From the NCBI GenBank assembly GCA_041393015.1, contig JAWKKV010000006.1, forward strand, positions 236,889 through 300,888: DNA of 64,000 nucleotides. The letters are read 5' to 3'. The notes beneath the pieces were generated by a model. That model searched no databases and was not told the DNA's origin. It saw only the letters and a list, made by a program, of their open reading frames with translations. The DNA is from JAGQYH01 sp041393015 (lineage in GTDB: Bacteria > Bacteroidota > Bacteroidia > Chitinophagales > JADIYW01). Below are positions 1 to 8,482 of this stretch, one piece after another; position 1 is the first letter of the stretch; every line of letters begins with the position of its first letter. A program made the translations under genes and the position numbers.

Positions 1-521
1 GCCTAGATTATTATACAGGAACGATTTGGGAAGTGGTTGCGAATGATGTACAAATGGGCACTATTGCTGCCGGCGGACGCTATGATAATTTAACTGAAAT
101 GTTTGGCGGACAAAACATGAGTGGCGTTGGTATTTCTTTTGGCGTAGAGCGTATTTACGATGTGTTAGAAGAATTGAACAAGTGGCCTTCAGATATCACT
201 ACTTCTACCAAAGTATTGATTATAAATTTTGGACACGAGTTGCAAACGCGCGCCAGCAATAAGTTACAAACTCGCGCCAGTTCTGAAAGTGAAGGATGGA
301 AATTACTTCAAGAATTACGTAAAAACAACATTCCTTCCGAGCTTTTTCCTGATGCTGCTAAGCTGAAAAAGCAAATGTCGTATGCTGATAAAAAGAACAT
401 TCCTTATGTAATTTTTATTGGCGAGGAAGAGATAAATAGCGGTAAATTTTCTTTGAAAGAAATGAAAAGTGGAGAGCAACAGGTGTTAAGTTTGGAAGCG
501 GTTGTTGAGGTGTTGAAGTAG
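1..521 (+). CDS. hisS: Histidine-tRNA ligase, C-terminal part (5' end outside window)
   Basis: This is the 3' part of the cytoplasmic enzyme that charges tRNA-His. The frame is open from the first bases of the window, before any start codon, and reads LDYYTGTIWEV and then GGRYDNLTEMFGG. These are the histidine-binding signatures of class II histidyl-tRNA synthetases. The remaining roughly 110 residues form the C-terminal anticodon-binding domain, with INFG followed by an alpha/beta region ending near VIFIGEEE. An unusual point is a directly repeated eight-residue block, ELQTRASN then KLQTRASS, inserted between the first strand and the first helix of the anticodon-binding domain. Identification is secure; only the N-terminal half is missing because of the window edge. 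Confidence 0.95.
   Translation, partial: LDYYTGTIWEVVANDVQMGTIAAGGRYDNLTEMFGGQNMSGVGISFGVERIYDVLEELNKWPSDITTSTKVLIINFGHELQTRASNKLQTRASSESEGWKLLQELRKNNIPSELFPDAAKLKKQMSYADKKNIPYVIFIGEEEINSGKFSLKEMKSGEQQVLSLEAVVEVLK
237..281 (+). repeat. In-frame tandem 24-nt repeat inside hisS
   Basis: Two near-copies of a 20-nt sequence lie at 238-257 and 262-281, 24 nt apart, so the reading frame is kept and the protein gains the repeated block LQTRAS. The second copy contains the small inverted repeat agtt-aca-aact followed by a GC-rich tail (cgcgccag), unlike the AT-rich surroundings. The composition and hairpin shape suggest a short palindromic repeat inserted into the gene. That origin is inference; the repeat itself is visible. 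Confidence 0.6.
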
Positions 522-529
522 GTAAAAAG

Positions 530-592
530 CGCAAATTCAAGATTCAAATTCAAACGCAAATTTTATAACTTTTTAAATTCAAATCCAAGAGG
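530..592. repeat. Short attcaaa-type direct repeats
   Basis: The spacer after hisS contains several copies of attcaa(a/g) in the same orientation, together with gcaaatt twice. It looks like a low-complexity microrepeat filling the gap between two convergent genes. No hairpin or T-run typical of a terminator is visible. Confidence 0.4.
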
Positions 593-596
593 TTCT

Positions 597-1097
597 TTAT
601 AAAGTATCTCTTTTATATAAACCTAGACACTTTTTTATTCTAACTATAGAAAGATAAGTTCCAAATATATAACTTATCACAATTATTAAAGGAAATATTA
701 AAGACAAATAACTCCCTACATTTAAGTAAAAAACAACACTAATTATTGTGATTAGAATAAAAACAAACTGATCAAATCTATCTATATGATAAGATAACGA
801 CACCTCACTTACCTCTGCTATTTCTTTAATCGTGCCTTTTATTTCAAAATGTGGTTTATATCTACTTCCTTGTCGATAAATATCAATAATATCATTTTCT
901 ATTTTTCCATGATAGTATCTGCCTTTGTTTTTATTATCAACTAATGCTTGCCAAAACTGTTTTTTGAACATGTAAAAAGGAAAGACAACTATTTTATTTT
1001 GATAATCGTTATCATAAATAAGTAACAGTGATTTTAATGCCCTAAACACTTCCTTCTTATTCTTCTGGACAGTAAGTTTTGTACTGTAATACTTCAA
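597..1097 (-). CDS. Hypothetical membrane protein, 166 aa
   Basis: I do not recognise this family. The N-terminal 110 residues are soluble, rich in basic and aromatic residues, with a YYHGKIENDIIDI stretch that could be beta structure. Two hydrophobic segments follow at about residues 108-145, then a basic C-terminus (RIKKCLGLYKRD). The protein is therefore probably anchored by a C-terminal helical hairpin with the soluble part in the cytoplasm. It stands alone, convergent with hisS. Codon use is AT-rich, like its neighbours. Confidence 0.6.
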   Translation of the reverse strand: MKYYSTKLTVQKNKKEVFRALKSLLLIYDNDYQNKIVVFPFYMFKKQFWQALVDNKNKGRYYHGKIENDIIDIYRQGSRYKPHFEIKGTIKEIAEVSEVSLSYHIDRFDQFVFILITIISVVFYLNVGSYLSLIFPLIIVISYIFGTYLSIVRIKKCLGLYKRDTL

Positions 1098-1193
1098 TTT
1101 TCTAATTTAAATGGATTTGGTGTAAACATCACTCTTAACATATTAAGTGTCATATTTAACTCCGCTTCCAGATTAATTATTAAAAATTAATCA

Positions 1194-2105
1194 CTAATCA
1201 TTAACACTATTCCTCAACGTCTTCGCTCTTTGATCCGGGCCATCATGACTCCATCCGGGAGAATAAAAGATGTATTTCAATTTATCGATGAATTTATCAG
1301 CCCGTTTTACATCTCTCCAAATAGCAGCATATTCGTGCGTGGCTACGTAAATTAAATTCTGAGATTCAATATTAGTCGTTAAGCCATATTTCGGTTTATC
1401 ATCATCTCTTTCTTCTGAAAACGACCCAAACATTTTATCCCAAATAATTAAAATCCCGGCATGATTTCTATCCAAATATCTTGCTTGAGAAGCGTGATGT
1501 ACTCTATGATGTGAAGCCGTATTAAAAACCGCTTCATACCATCTTGGCAGCTTTTTGATAAACTCGGTATGTGTTCCATATTGATAAATCAAATTGACCG
1601 CCATCATTACGAACATCATTACCGGATCAAAACCCAAAATAGGCAACCAAATCCAAAAGAAATATTTATGTAAACGCTCGCCTACTCCTTGCCTTAAAGC
1701 CGTTCCAAAATTTAAATGTGTAGAAGAATGATGGCTTACATGACCAGCCCAAAACAACCGCACTTCATGATTCATTCTATGAAACCAATAGTAAGCAAAG
1801 TCATCTGCAAAAACCAACAACACCCAAGCCCACCATTGTCTGCCAACCACATCTCTTAATCCCAACCAATTGGCTTCGTGGATGTAAAAGAAAATCATAA
1901 AAAACACCACTTTTGGAATAAACTCTACTATTAATGAAAAAATACCCATCATCATAGATGTGAACGTATCCCTATTTTCATACAATCCATAGTTTTTTCG
2001 CTTGTCTACCCAATATTCAACTCCTAAGAGTAGAAGGAAAAATGGCGTGGCAAATAACAATAATTTGTCGCTTAAAATATGTTGTAAGGCTTCATTAAAA
2101 GACAT
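1194..2105 (-). CDS. Fatty acid hydroxylase / sterol desaturase family protein
   Basis: This is an integral membrane di-iron oxygenase of the fatty acid hydroxylase superfamily, which hydroxylates or desaturates lipid substrates. The three histidine clusters that bind the two irons are all present: HRMNH at 109-113, HVSHH at 122-126 and HHRVHH at 199-204. Hydrophobic segments surround them (about 15-32, 55-78, 90-108, 150-175). The length of 303 residues is normal for the bacterial members. The substrate cannot be told from sequence; sterols, carotenoids and ether lipids are all known for relatives. It is divergently placed from the PaiB-like gene, with only 63 nt between the two starts, so both promoters overlap there. 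Confidence 0.9.
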   Translation of the reverse strand: MSFNEALQHILSDKLLLFATPFFLLLLGVEYWVDKRKNYGLYENRDTFTSMMMGIFSLIVEFIPKVVFFMIFFYIHEANWLGLRDVVGRQWWAWVLLVFADDFAYYWFHRMNHEVRLFWAGHVSHHSSTHLNFGTALRQGVGERLHKYFFWIWLPILGFDPVMMFVMMAVNLIYQYGTHTEFIKKLPRWYEAVFNTASHHRVHHASQARYLDRNHAGILIIWDKMFGSFSEERDDDKPKYGLTTNIESQNLIYVATHEYAAIWRDVKRADKFIDKLKYIFYSPGWSHDGPDQRAKTLRNSVND

Positions 2106-2132
2106 GGGTAAAAATTTAAGTTTAAAGTTACT

Positions 2133-2140
2133 TAATTTTG
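2133..2140 (+). promoter_or_regulatory. Candidate -7 box for the PaiB-like gene
   Basis: TAATTTTG matches the Bacteroidota -7 consensus TAnnTTTG and lies 28 nt before the ATG. No clear TTTG -33 element stands at the expected distance, so the call is tentative. Confidence 0.35.
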
Positions 2141-2168
2141 ACTCTATTATTCAAAAGACAGCCAATTA

Positions 2169-2762
2169 ATGTACATTCCAAAACACTTTAGAGAGAAGGA
2201 TACTGAAAAGATAAAATCATTTATCAAGACCCATAATTTTGGCGTTATTTTATCGAATGATGGATCAGAAATGGTGGGCACACATTTACCGTTTATTCTA
2301 GTTGAAAATGAAGATGGAACATTTTATTTCAAAAGTCATTTAGCGGCTGCCAATCCTCAGTTGAATCATTGGAAAAAGAATTCCAATTGCTTGATCATTT
2401 TTAGCGGTCCGCACGGTTATGTAAGTCCTAGTTTATATGAAGAAAAGCAAAATGTGCCGACGTGGAATTTCATTGCTGTGCATGTTTATGGCACTATAAA
2501 AGTCTATGATGATTTTGATCAAAAAAAGGATTTATTAATTGAATCCATCAATAGTTTTGAACCCGAATATATGAAACAATGGGACGAACTGAACTCTAAA
2601 TACAGAGATAAACTAATCCATGGAATGACGGGCATGGATATTCAAATTACTAAGATTGAAGCGAAGTATAAACTCAGTCAAAATAAGCCAGATTCCACTA
2701 GAAAAAATGTGGCTGATCATTTTACTGACGAAGGAAATGAGTTGGGTAAGTTTATGGAATAA
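2169..2762 (+). CDS. PaiB-like FMN-binding split-barrel protein
   Basis: The protein belongs to the PaiB family, annotated as FMN-binding negative transcriptional regulators after Bacillus PaiB, although the fold is that of flavin-reductase-like split barrels. Family signatures are visible: the N-terminal MYIPKHFRE, THLPF near residue 38, VPTWNF-AVHVYG around 95-108 and KLSQNK near 168. At 197 residues it is near the usual length. No partner gene PaiA is adjacent. A regulatory role is known only for Bacillus; here the function is open. Confidence 0.88.
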   Translation: MYIPKHFREKDTEKIKSFIKTHNFGVILSNDGSEMVGTHLPFILVENEDGTFYFKSHLAAANPQLNHWKKNSNCLIIFSGPHGYVSPSLYEEKQNVPTWNFIAVHVYGTIKVYDDFDQKKDLLIESINSFEPEYMKQWDELNSKYRDKLIHGMTGMDIQITKIEAKYKLSQNKPDSTRKNVADHFTDEGNELGKFME

Positions 2763-2794
2763 TATTTAGAATAAATTCCTTGAAATAAAAAACA

Positions 2795-3274
2795 TTACGA
2801 CCATAATTCCATCAAGAATATCTCAATTTGTCTTCTGTGCCTCAGCACATGAACAATAGCATGTTCAAACAATTGTTCAGCATCGTAAACCTGTCCCCAA
2901 CGCGATTCCATTTTATCACCTGAAGAGCCATCTAATAAATTAGGATAGGATTGAAACAACGCTACATTGTATTCAAACATTTTACTTAATTCGACATTAT
3001 ATTCTGCCACCGTTTTATAAGTAATTTTAGGCTGATAATCCAATTCCTCTCTAAAGTGTTTCCTAACTAGAATAGCATAATTATAACCCGAACTAATAAT
3101 ATGGGTTAAAATAGTTTGAATGGAAGTACAATCTTCATCCTTTGTTTCTAGATCAACTTTTATAATCAATTCCTCTTCAGAAATAGATTCAATAGTCTGC
3201 TGAAGTTCTTCAATTGCTCTTTCGTATTCGTCTAAAATGGCACCCACGGCGCCGTTAATTCTAAATGTTTTCAT
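2795..3274 (-). CDS. DinB-like / DUF664-type four-helix protein
   Basis: The 159-residue protein resembles the DinB/YfiT four-helix bundle superfamily, whose members bind a metal through three histidines. Candidate ligands are the His of ILTHIIS near residue 58 and the His residues in the C-terminal helix EHAIVHVLRHRRQIE (about 137-145). Many members are thiol-dependent transferases or are of unknown function. It is separated by 30 nt from the GH1 gene on the same strand, which lies downstream of it, so the two could be co-transcribed. Confidence 0.75.
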   Translation of the reverse strand: MKTFRINGAVGAILDEYERAIEELQQTIESISEEELIIKVDLETKDEDCTSIQTILTHIISSGYNYAILVRKHFREELDYQPKITYKTVAEYNVELSKMFEYNVALFQSYPNLLDGSSGDKMESRWGQVYDAEQLFEHAIVHVLRHRRQIEIFLMELWS

Positions 3275-3304
3275 GTTTTACTTTTGTTTTATAAACTAAT
3301 AAAA

Positions 3305-4717
3305 TCAATGAGCTTCCTTCCAATCATCAATTATATCAACATACTTTTGTGCTCCTAATCTTAAAGTTCTTTCTTGCGTTTCAAAGTTGACTTCATACAA
3401 TCCAAAACGCTCTCCAAAACCTAAATGCCATTCAAAATTGTCCATCAAAGACCAATAGTAATAGCCTCTTACATCATAACCATCTTCAATGGCTTTAGAT
3501 ACGGCATAAAGATATTTATCGATAAACTCTGCTCTTCTATTGTCTTCAGCATCTGCCAATCCATTCTCTGTAATGAAAATTGGCTTCCCCAATTCCGAAA
3601 TACGTTTTATGGCTCTATAAATACCTTCAGGATACATTCCGTAATCCATATCTGTCATTGTTTCCCCTGGAAAAGGCAATGGCTGCAAGCTTTCATCCAA
3701 ATTACCGGTAAACTTAAAAGCATAATGAGAATAGTAATTCAATCCAACAAAATCTAATGTATTAGGCGCCTCTTCAATTGTTGAATTATAATTGATAATG
3801 GTTGGCATATTAAAATGGAATTTGCCCGACTTAAAGACTTCTAAAAGCACTTCATTATAGTTGGCATCGGCAGAATATTTGATCAATTGATCCATGATGT
3901 TATATTTCCTGAGAGGATCCATTTGCATCATATTTTTGACAATGCCGATTTGTGCTTGATCGCCGCCCGGTAATGATTTAATTCTCTTGTAAATAGCCAC
4001 ATGAGATTTGACTAAATTTTCCAGGACTTTTGAAGCTAGCACGGGATCACTTACTCCTGGGGGAAATTCACCAGCAAAATAAGCAGAGAACATATAGACG
4101 CCCGGCTCATTTATGGTACACCATTGCGTTACTCGATCTTTTAAAGTATTGAAAACCAACTCGCTAAAATCTACAAAATATTGAATATTCTCTTCCTTTT
4201 CGAAAGCGCCTATTTCATGAAACCACAATGGATGTGTGAAGTGATGAAACGTCACCATAGGTGTTATCCCTTCGGCAATTAAGCTATCGCATAAATTCAC
4301 ATAATGTTGCAATGCAGAACTATCAATTCTATCTTTTTCCGGCATAATTTTACTCCATGAAACGGAAAACCGATAGGAACTCACGCCTAGTTTTTTCATC
4401 AATTGAATATCTTCCGGATAGCGATTCCAATGATCACAGGCAAGACCAGATTTATCATTATTGAGGATTCTTGAAACACCATTTTCATCAACCTGCTTTT
4501 CCCACCAACCAAAGTTATTAATGTCTTGGTGCCCTCCTTCTACTTGATGCGCTGCGGATGCCACACCCCAAACGAAATCTTTGGGAAAGCTCTTTTGTGA
4601 TGTATCAATTTTGGACCAATTCCACTTTAGCAAAGGATCTCTTGAATTAAAATGATAGAGCCCTGCAATATATGCCAAGCCTACCACCAAGAGAAAAACG
4701 AGCAATATCCTTTTCAT
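3305..4717 (-). CDS. Glycoside hydrolase family 1 beta-glycosidase with N-terminal membrane anchor
   Basis: This is a retaining beta-glucosidase-type enzyme of family GH1. The acid/base motif TINEPG gives Glu204 and the nucleophile motif FITENG gives Glu384. The N-terminal GH1 signature is seen at 48-61 (FVWGVASAAHQVEG) and a WSLMDNFEW motif near the C-terminus. Residues 1-20 form a single hydrophobic segment with a basic start (MKRILLVFLLVVGLAYIAGL) and no obvious lipobox, so the enzyme is probably exported and tethered to the inner membrane or cleaved into the periplasm. Most GH1 enzymes are cytoplasmic, so the leader is notable. It ends 30 nt from the DinB-like gene and follows the TPR lipoprotein by 9 nt, which suggests one transcription unit. 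Confidence 0.93.
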   Translation of the reverse strand: MKRILLVFLLVVGLAYIAGLYHFNSRDPLLKWNWSKIDTSQKSFPKDFVWGVASAAHQVEGGHQDINNFGWWEKQVDENGVSRILNNDKSGLACDHWNRYPEDIQLMKKLGVSSYRFSVSWSKIMPEKDRIDSSALQHYVNLCDSLIAEGITPMVTFHHFTHPLWFHEIGAFEKEENIQYFVDFSELVFNTLKDRVTQWCTINEPGVYMFSAYFAGEFPPGVSDPVLASKVLENLVKSHVAIYKRIKSLPGGDQAQIGIVKNMMQMDPLRKYNIMDQLIKYSADANYNEVLLEVFKSGKFHFNMPTIINYNSTIEEAPNTLDFVGLNYYSHYAFKFTGNLDESLQPLPFPGETMTDMDYGMYPEGIYRAIKRISELGKPIFITENGLADAEDNRRAEFIDKYLYAVSKAIEDGYDVRGYYYWSLMDNFEWHLGFGERFGLYEVNFETQERTLRLGAQKYVDIIDDWKEAH

Positions 4718-4726
4718 TTTCTGATT

Positions 4727-5665
4727 TTAGTTTCCTAATTGTTTTAATCGTTCCAATCGTACTGATTCGTTAGCCACCATCCATTGGTCTTGTGACAATA
4801 AATCAAAAGCCTTTTTAAAATATGGCTTCGCTTTTACGGGATCAATTGTATAATAGCATTCTCCTAATTCCTCATAAACATATCCATCTTCCGTCCCACC
4901 CTCTTGTGTCATTTCTTTCATTAATTGCTCTTGAAGATTGATGGCTTCATCTATTTTTCCTAATGATCGATAGGTTCTTGCGATGGTCCATTTGGCTATA
5001 AAAACACCTTCTTGGTCATTTTTTCCTTCACGATAAGCTAATGCTTTTTCAAAATAGATAAGGGCTTTTTCAAATTCACCGCCATCGTGATATGTCCAAC
5101 CAATATTATTGTATAAAGATCCTTGCCACTTTTTGGCTCGAAAATCTTCCGTTTTTTCTGTGTGTTCCAGTGCAATTAAATTCCATTCTAGTTGTTTTTC
5201 TGCAGGTTCAGAAATAGCTAACATGTGTGCGGCATCGATGGTATAAAAGTCTTGATTGTTGGCTAAGGCTAAATTATATGCTTTTGTAAAAAACTCAGAA
5301 GCCCTTTCTTTTTTGTTAGCTGAATTATAAGTTCTTCCTCGTTCTAAATTGTATCTAATTGTCGGGATTACTTTATCAGCTGTTAACTGGCTTTCTATTT
5401 GATCCAATATGATATGAGCGCTATCAAAATTCATTTGTAGGCTTTGGGTTCTAGCGATTTGAGTCATTAACTCCAGATAGTAATTTTCATCTCTTGATTT
5501 AGCAGTATCAATAAGTGCCTCAAATTTTAATGCGGTTTCGGCAGGATCATTATAGTTCCAAAGGCTATCAATGAAAGGTAAATCAAATGATTCTTGATTA
5601 GAAGTTGTTTTCATTTGGCAAGATTGAAATGATAAAATGAGAATACAGTAAATTATTGCTTTCAT
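4727..5665 (-). CDS. Tetratricopeptide-repeat lipoprotein
   Basis: The 312-residue protein starts with a lipoprotein signal, MKAIIYCILILSFQSC, placing the lipidated Cys at position 16. The body is a chain of TPR-like helix pairs; the clearest are YNNIGWTYHDGGEFEKALIY and the following AYREGKNDQEGVFIAKWTIART-RSLGKIDEAINLQEQ block. It would be a periplasmic scaffold attached to a membrane. It lies 9 nt upstream of the GH1 gene on the same strand, so the two are probably co-expressed; whether it partners the enzyme is not shown. Confidence 0.8.
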   Translation of the reverse strand: MKAIIYCILILSFQSCQMKTTSNQESFDLPFIDSLWNYNDPAETALKFEALIDTAKSRDENYYLELMTQIARTQSLQMNFDSAHIILDQIESQLTADKVIPTIRYNLERGRTYNSANKKERASEFFTKAYNLALANNQDFYTIDAAHMLAISEPAEKQLEWNLIALEHTEKTEDFRAKKWQGSLYNNIGWTYHDGGEFEKALIYFEKALAYREGKNDQEGVFIAKWTIARTYRSLGKIDEAINLQEQLMKEMTQEGGTEDGYVYEELGECYYTIDPVKAKPYFKKAFDLLSQDQWMVANESVRLERLKQLGN

Positions 5666-5750
5666 ATTTAATTTGAGTTAACCTTTCATATTTCCCTTTT
5701 ATCATAAAAAGAATTTATTCTCTCTAATCATATGATGATTTATTTCTTTT

Positions 5751-5839
5751 ACTTTTTCCTTAGATGAAAAAGTAACAAAAAATCAAGCCAAATCGATCGC
5801 CCCACGCATTCTGCCCCTTCTAGCCGCCGCGATTTGGCT
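5751..5839. repeat. Intergenic hairpin repeat element
   Basis: Two inverted repeats lie side by side in the gap between the TPR lipoprotein and the next gene. The first is actttttc (5751-5758) with gaaaaagt (5766-5773); the second is agccaaatcg (5786-5795) with cgatttggct (5830-5839), enclosing a GC-rich stretch. The sequence around aaaaagtaacaaaaaatcaag resembles an intergenic repeat that I recall from many Bacteroidota genomes; this recollection needs a database check. The element contains no open frame and stands out by its higher GC content. Confidence 0.6.
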
Positions 5840-5923
5840 GGCCACGCTTCTGTAACATGTCAACAGCATTATTTAATGAAACTCATCAAACAAAACTTCT
5901 ATTTGAGCTATAAATAAATTACT

Positions 5924-6616
5924 TTATAGTTCTAATATTTGGTTCTCTACTTTAAAAGCAACATTATGAATAAAAATCATGACGAACAAAAGTATGACTA
6001 TAGTAGCCATAATTTCATTTAAAACAGAACGATGAAAAAATGCTGCAATAGCCACGAGGAAATTAATAATAGCCACCACGCCAATAACCTTTACTAACTT
6101 TTTCCTTTGTAAAAAATAGCTGGCATACATCAATATAACAGCAGCGATACTTCCCCATTTTAACCAAGTAAAAAATTTCAAATTGCCAAAATAACTGGCG
6201 GTAATGTCTTCTCCATTAAAATAATTAGCAATTATGGAGGCGATTGTCATGTTCTCTAATAGATCGGCAAAAAACATTACGATGGTAAGCATAATTGGCA
6301 GCCACAATGCTTTTTCTTTTGTTTCTTTCAAAATGCCCAACCCTGTAAAACCAAGAAAAGCAGAATAGAAAAACATAAAAAGAAAATCTAAGTTATTCCC
6401 TAACATCATTGAATTTCTATAACCATTCGGACTTTCTACTTCAAAGTATTTACTAACTTCCGAGACCGATTGAATAAACTCAAAAGCAATGATGGGCGTA
6501 AAAAATCCCTCAGCCAAATTACCCTCTGCAGTTGGATTGGTAAACATTAAAATAAGTCCCAAAATGAGCATTGGAATACCAAATAATAAACTGACTTTAA
6601 ATGGGTGGTTGAGCAT
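5924..6616 (-). CDS. Hypothetical polytopic membrane protein, 230 aa
   Basis: I do not recognise the family. About seven hydrophobic segments are visible: near 10-27, 74-96, 104-122, 148-166, 175-195 and 200-218, with a weaker one at about 38-50. The first loop contains a conserved-looking stretch, EVSKYFEVESPNGYRNSMMLGN, which probably faces the periplasm. There are no catalytic motifs I can identify. The gene stands alone between the repeat element and the GMC oxidoreductase gene. Confidence 0.65.
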   Translation of the reverse strand: MLNHPFKVSLLFGIPMLILGLILMFTNPTAEGNLAEGFFTPIIAFEFIQSVSEVSKYFEVESPNGYRNSMMLGNNLDFLFMFFYSAFLGFTGLGILKETKEKALWLPIMLTIVMFFADLLENMTIASIIANYFNGEDITASYFGNLKFFTWLKWGSIAAVILMYASYFLQRKKLVKVIGVVAIINFLVAIAAFFHRSVLNEIMATIVILLFVMIFIHNVAFKVENQILEL

Positions 6617-6719
6617 GATTTGGTGGATTTTCGGTTATTCAGTTGTTTGGATATACGGTTTTGATTTTATGAAAATAAAACAAACTTAAGACTCTCTAAG
6701 TATTTTAGGCACATCCATT

Positions 6720-8309
6720 CTAAACATGCACGGCTTCAATCTTCGTTTTTCCTGCTTTCACTGGAATCTTGCTCATAGCTCTTTCTGAAATGGCGGTTAT
6801 ACTTAAAGAAGGGTTGACACCTGGATTGGCAGAAATCATAGAGCCATCACAGACCATCATATTTTTATAGCCAAACACAAAATTGTTCTTATCAATCACC
6901 CCTTCTGAAGCATCTTTTCCCATATGACAGCCACCTAAAATATGCGCTGTTGTAGGAATATCCAACAAGGATTCAGATGCTAAAACCATTGGTTTGCCAT
7001 TGACAATAGCTGCATATTTATTGGCTAAATCTTGTGCTTCAGGAATATAAGAAGTTGGTGGTTCTCCTTGATCCTTTCCACTCGACATCCCCATCCAACT
7101 TTTCTTAAATCGAAGTGTACTATTTAAAGTTTGCATAAATAACAATACTGTTGTTCGCTTCGCTTGATCATCGACAAACAATACTTTCAAATTGTCAATA
7201 GGATGCATGATAATATCTTTCACCAATCTAAAAAGTCGTGAGAAGAAATTTTTACCGTGCGTCATTGGTGCCATTAAAAGTCTCCAAAAACCAGAACCGG
7301 CAGAATATCGAACAGGCTCTAAATGGCTGTTTTCATCTGTATGTAAAATGGAACCAATAGCGATGCCATTAGAAAATACTTTGTCTTTATCAAAAGAAGT
7401 AACGCCAATTAAACTTTCTGAATTAGTTCTAATTTGACGCCCTAATTGATCTGACAAATTAGGTAATGACTTTTGCTTTAACTTTAATAATAGCTGTACC
7501 GTTCCTAAAACACCTCCAGAAAAAATAACATGCTTGGCCTTAAAACTAGATTTCTTAGGAAAAAATTTGATTGAATGCTTGTATTTTATTTCATACCCTT
7601 CTGAACCATCAGGAGATAAAGGAAGAACATCATAAACTTCAGACTCCGGTAATACCTCAACGCCCAATTTTTCAGCTAAATACAAATAATTTTTATCTAA
7701 AGTATTCTTAGCGCCAAATCTACAGCCCAACATACAGCCTCCACATTGATTACAACCGGTTCTTTCCGGCCCTTCACCATTAAAATAAGGATCCGGAACC
7801 GTCACATTTGGCCTTCCAAAAAAAACTGCGACATCGGTTGGCTTAAAATGTTCTTCTTTCCCTATATCTTTGGCTAATTGTTGAACAGCTTTATCACTTC
7901 TTGTCAAGTATGGATTTTCAGCAGCACCTAGCATCTTTTTGGCTAATGGATAAAAAGGTTTTAATTCTTCCTTCCAATCGGCTAAATGCGACCATGAATC
8001 TGCTTCGAAAAATTTATCTGTTGGAACAGGCAAAGTATTGGCATAAACCAATGATCCTCCACCTACGCCAACTCCGGATACAATTCCAACATGTCTAAAA
8101 AAAGTCAATTTGAATAACCCTGTCATGCCCATTTTAGGCATCCACATCCATTTTCTTAAATTCCAATTGGTTTTTGGAAAGTCCTTTTCTGTTAGGCGTT
8201 TACCTTTTTCGATTACCAAAACACTGTAGCCTTTTTCGGCTAATCTTAAGGCAGAAACAGAGCCGCCAAATCCACTTCCAATAATTACGTAATCGTATTC
8301 TTTTGCCAT
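6720..8309 (-). CDS. GMC-type FAD oxidoreductase (cholesterol-oxidase-like)
   Basis: This is a flavoenzyme of the glucose-methanol-choline family. The FAD dinucleotide-binding motif GSGFGGSVSALRLAEKG occupies residues 11-27, with the acidic strand end VIEKG at 32-36. A second family signature GVGGGSLVYANTLP lies at 81-94. A cysteine cluster CxxCxxCxxxC at 186-196 followed by GAKNTLDKNYL is typical of the cholesterol-oxidase-like branch. The C-terminal HILGGCHMG and GVNPSLSITAISER complete the flavin and active site. Length, 529 residues, is full. No signal peptide is present, so it acts in the cytoplasm. The natural alcohol substrate is unknown; the sterol desaturase-like gene 5 kb away does not prove a sterol role. 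Confidence 0.88.
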   Translation of the reverse strand: MAKEYDYVIIGSGFGGSVSALRLAEKGYSVLVIEKGKRLTEKDFPKTNWNLRKWMWMPKMGMTGLFKLTFFRHVGIVSGVGVGGGSLVYANTLPVPTDKFFEADSWSHLADWKEELKPFYPLAKKMLGAAENPYLTRSDKAVQQLAKDIGKEEHFKPTDVAVFFGRPNVTVPDPYFNGEGPERTGCNQCGGCMLGCRFGAKNTLDKNYLYLAEKLGVEVLPESEVYDVLPLSPDGSEGYEIKYKHSIKFFPKKSSFKAKHVIFSGGVLGTVQLLLKLKQKSLPNLSDQLGRQIRTNSESLIGVTSFDKDKVFSNGIAIGSILHTDENSHLEPVRYSAGSGFWRLLMAPMTHGKNFFSRLFRLVKDIIMHPIDNLKVLFVDDQAKRTTVLLFMQTLNSTLRFKKSWMGMSSGKDQGEPPTSYIPEAQDLANKYAAIVNGKPMVLASESLLDIPTTAHILGGCHMGKDASEGVIDKNNFVFGYKNMMVCDGSMISANPGVNPSLSITAISERAMSKIPVKAGKTKIEAVHV

Positions 8310-8458
8310 ATGCTATTGTAGATTTATCCTTCCTTTACTATTTAACTAAGTTATGGTTTTCAAAATCATTTTTCAATTCTAAATGATGTCAATTATTATA
8401 CTTTATTTATAAATATAGTTTGATTTCCGATATTTCTTTCAAAGTTTAAAACATTTAA

Positions 8459-8466
8459 TAGTTTTG
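8459..8466 (+). promoter_or_regulatory. Candidate -7 box for the HupE/UreJ-like gene
   Basis: TAGTTTTG fits TAnnTTTG and lies 16 nt before the ATG at 8483, which would give a very short leader. A weak TTTC stands about 18 nt upstream in place of the -33 TTTG. Confidence 0.35.
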
Positions 8467-8482
8467 CTGCAAAGCACAGAAA

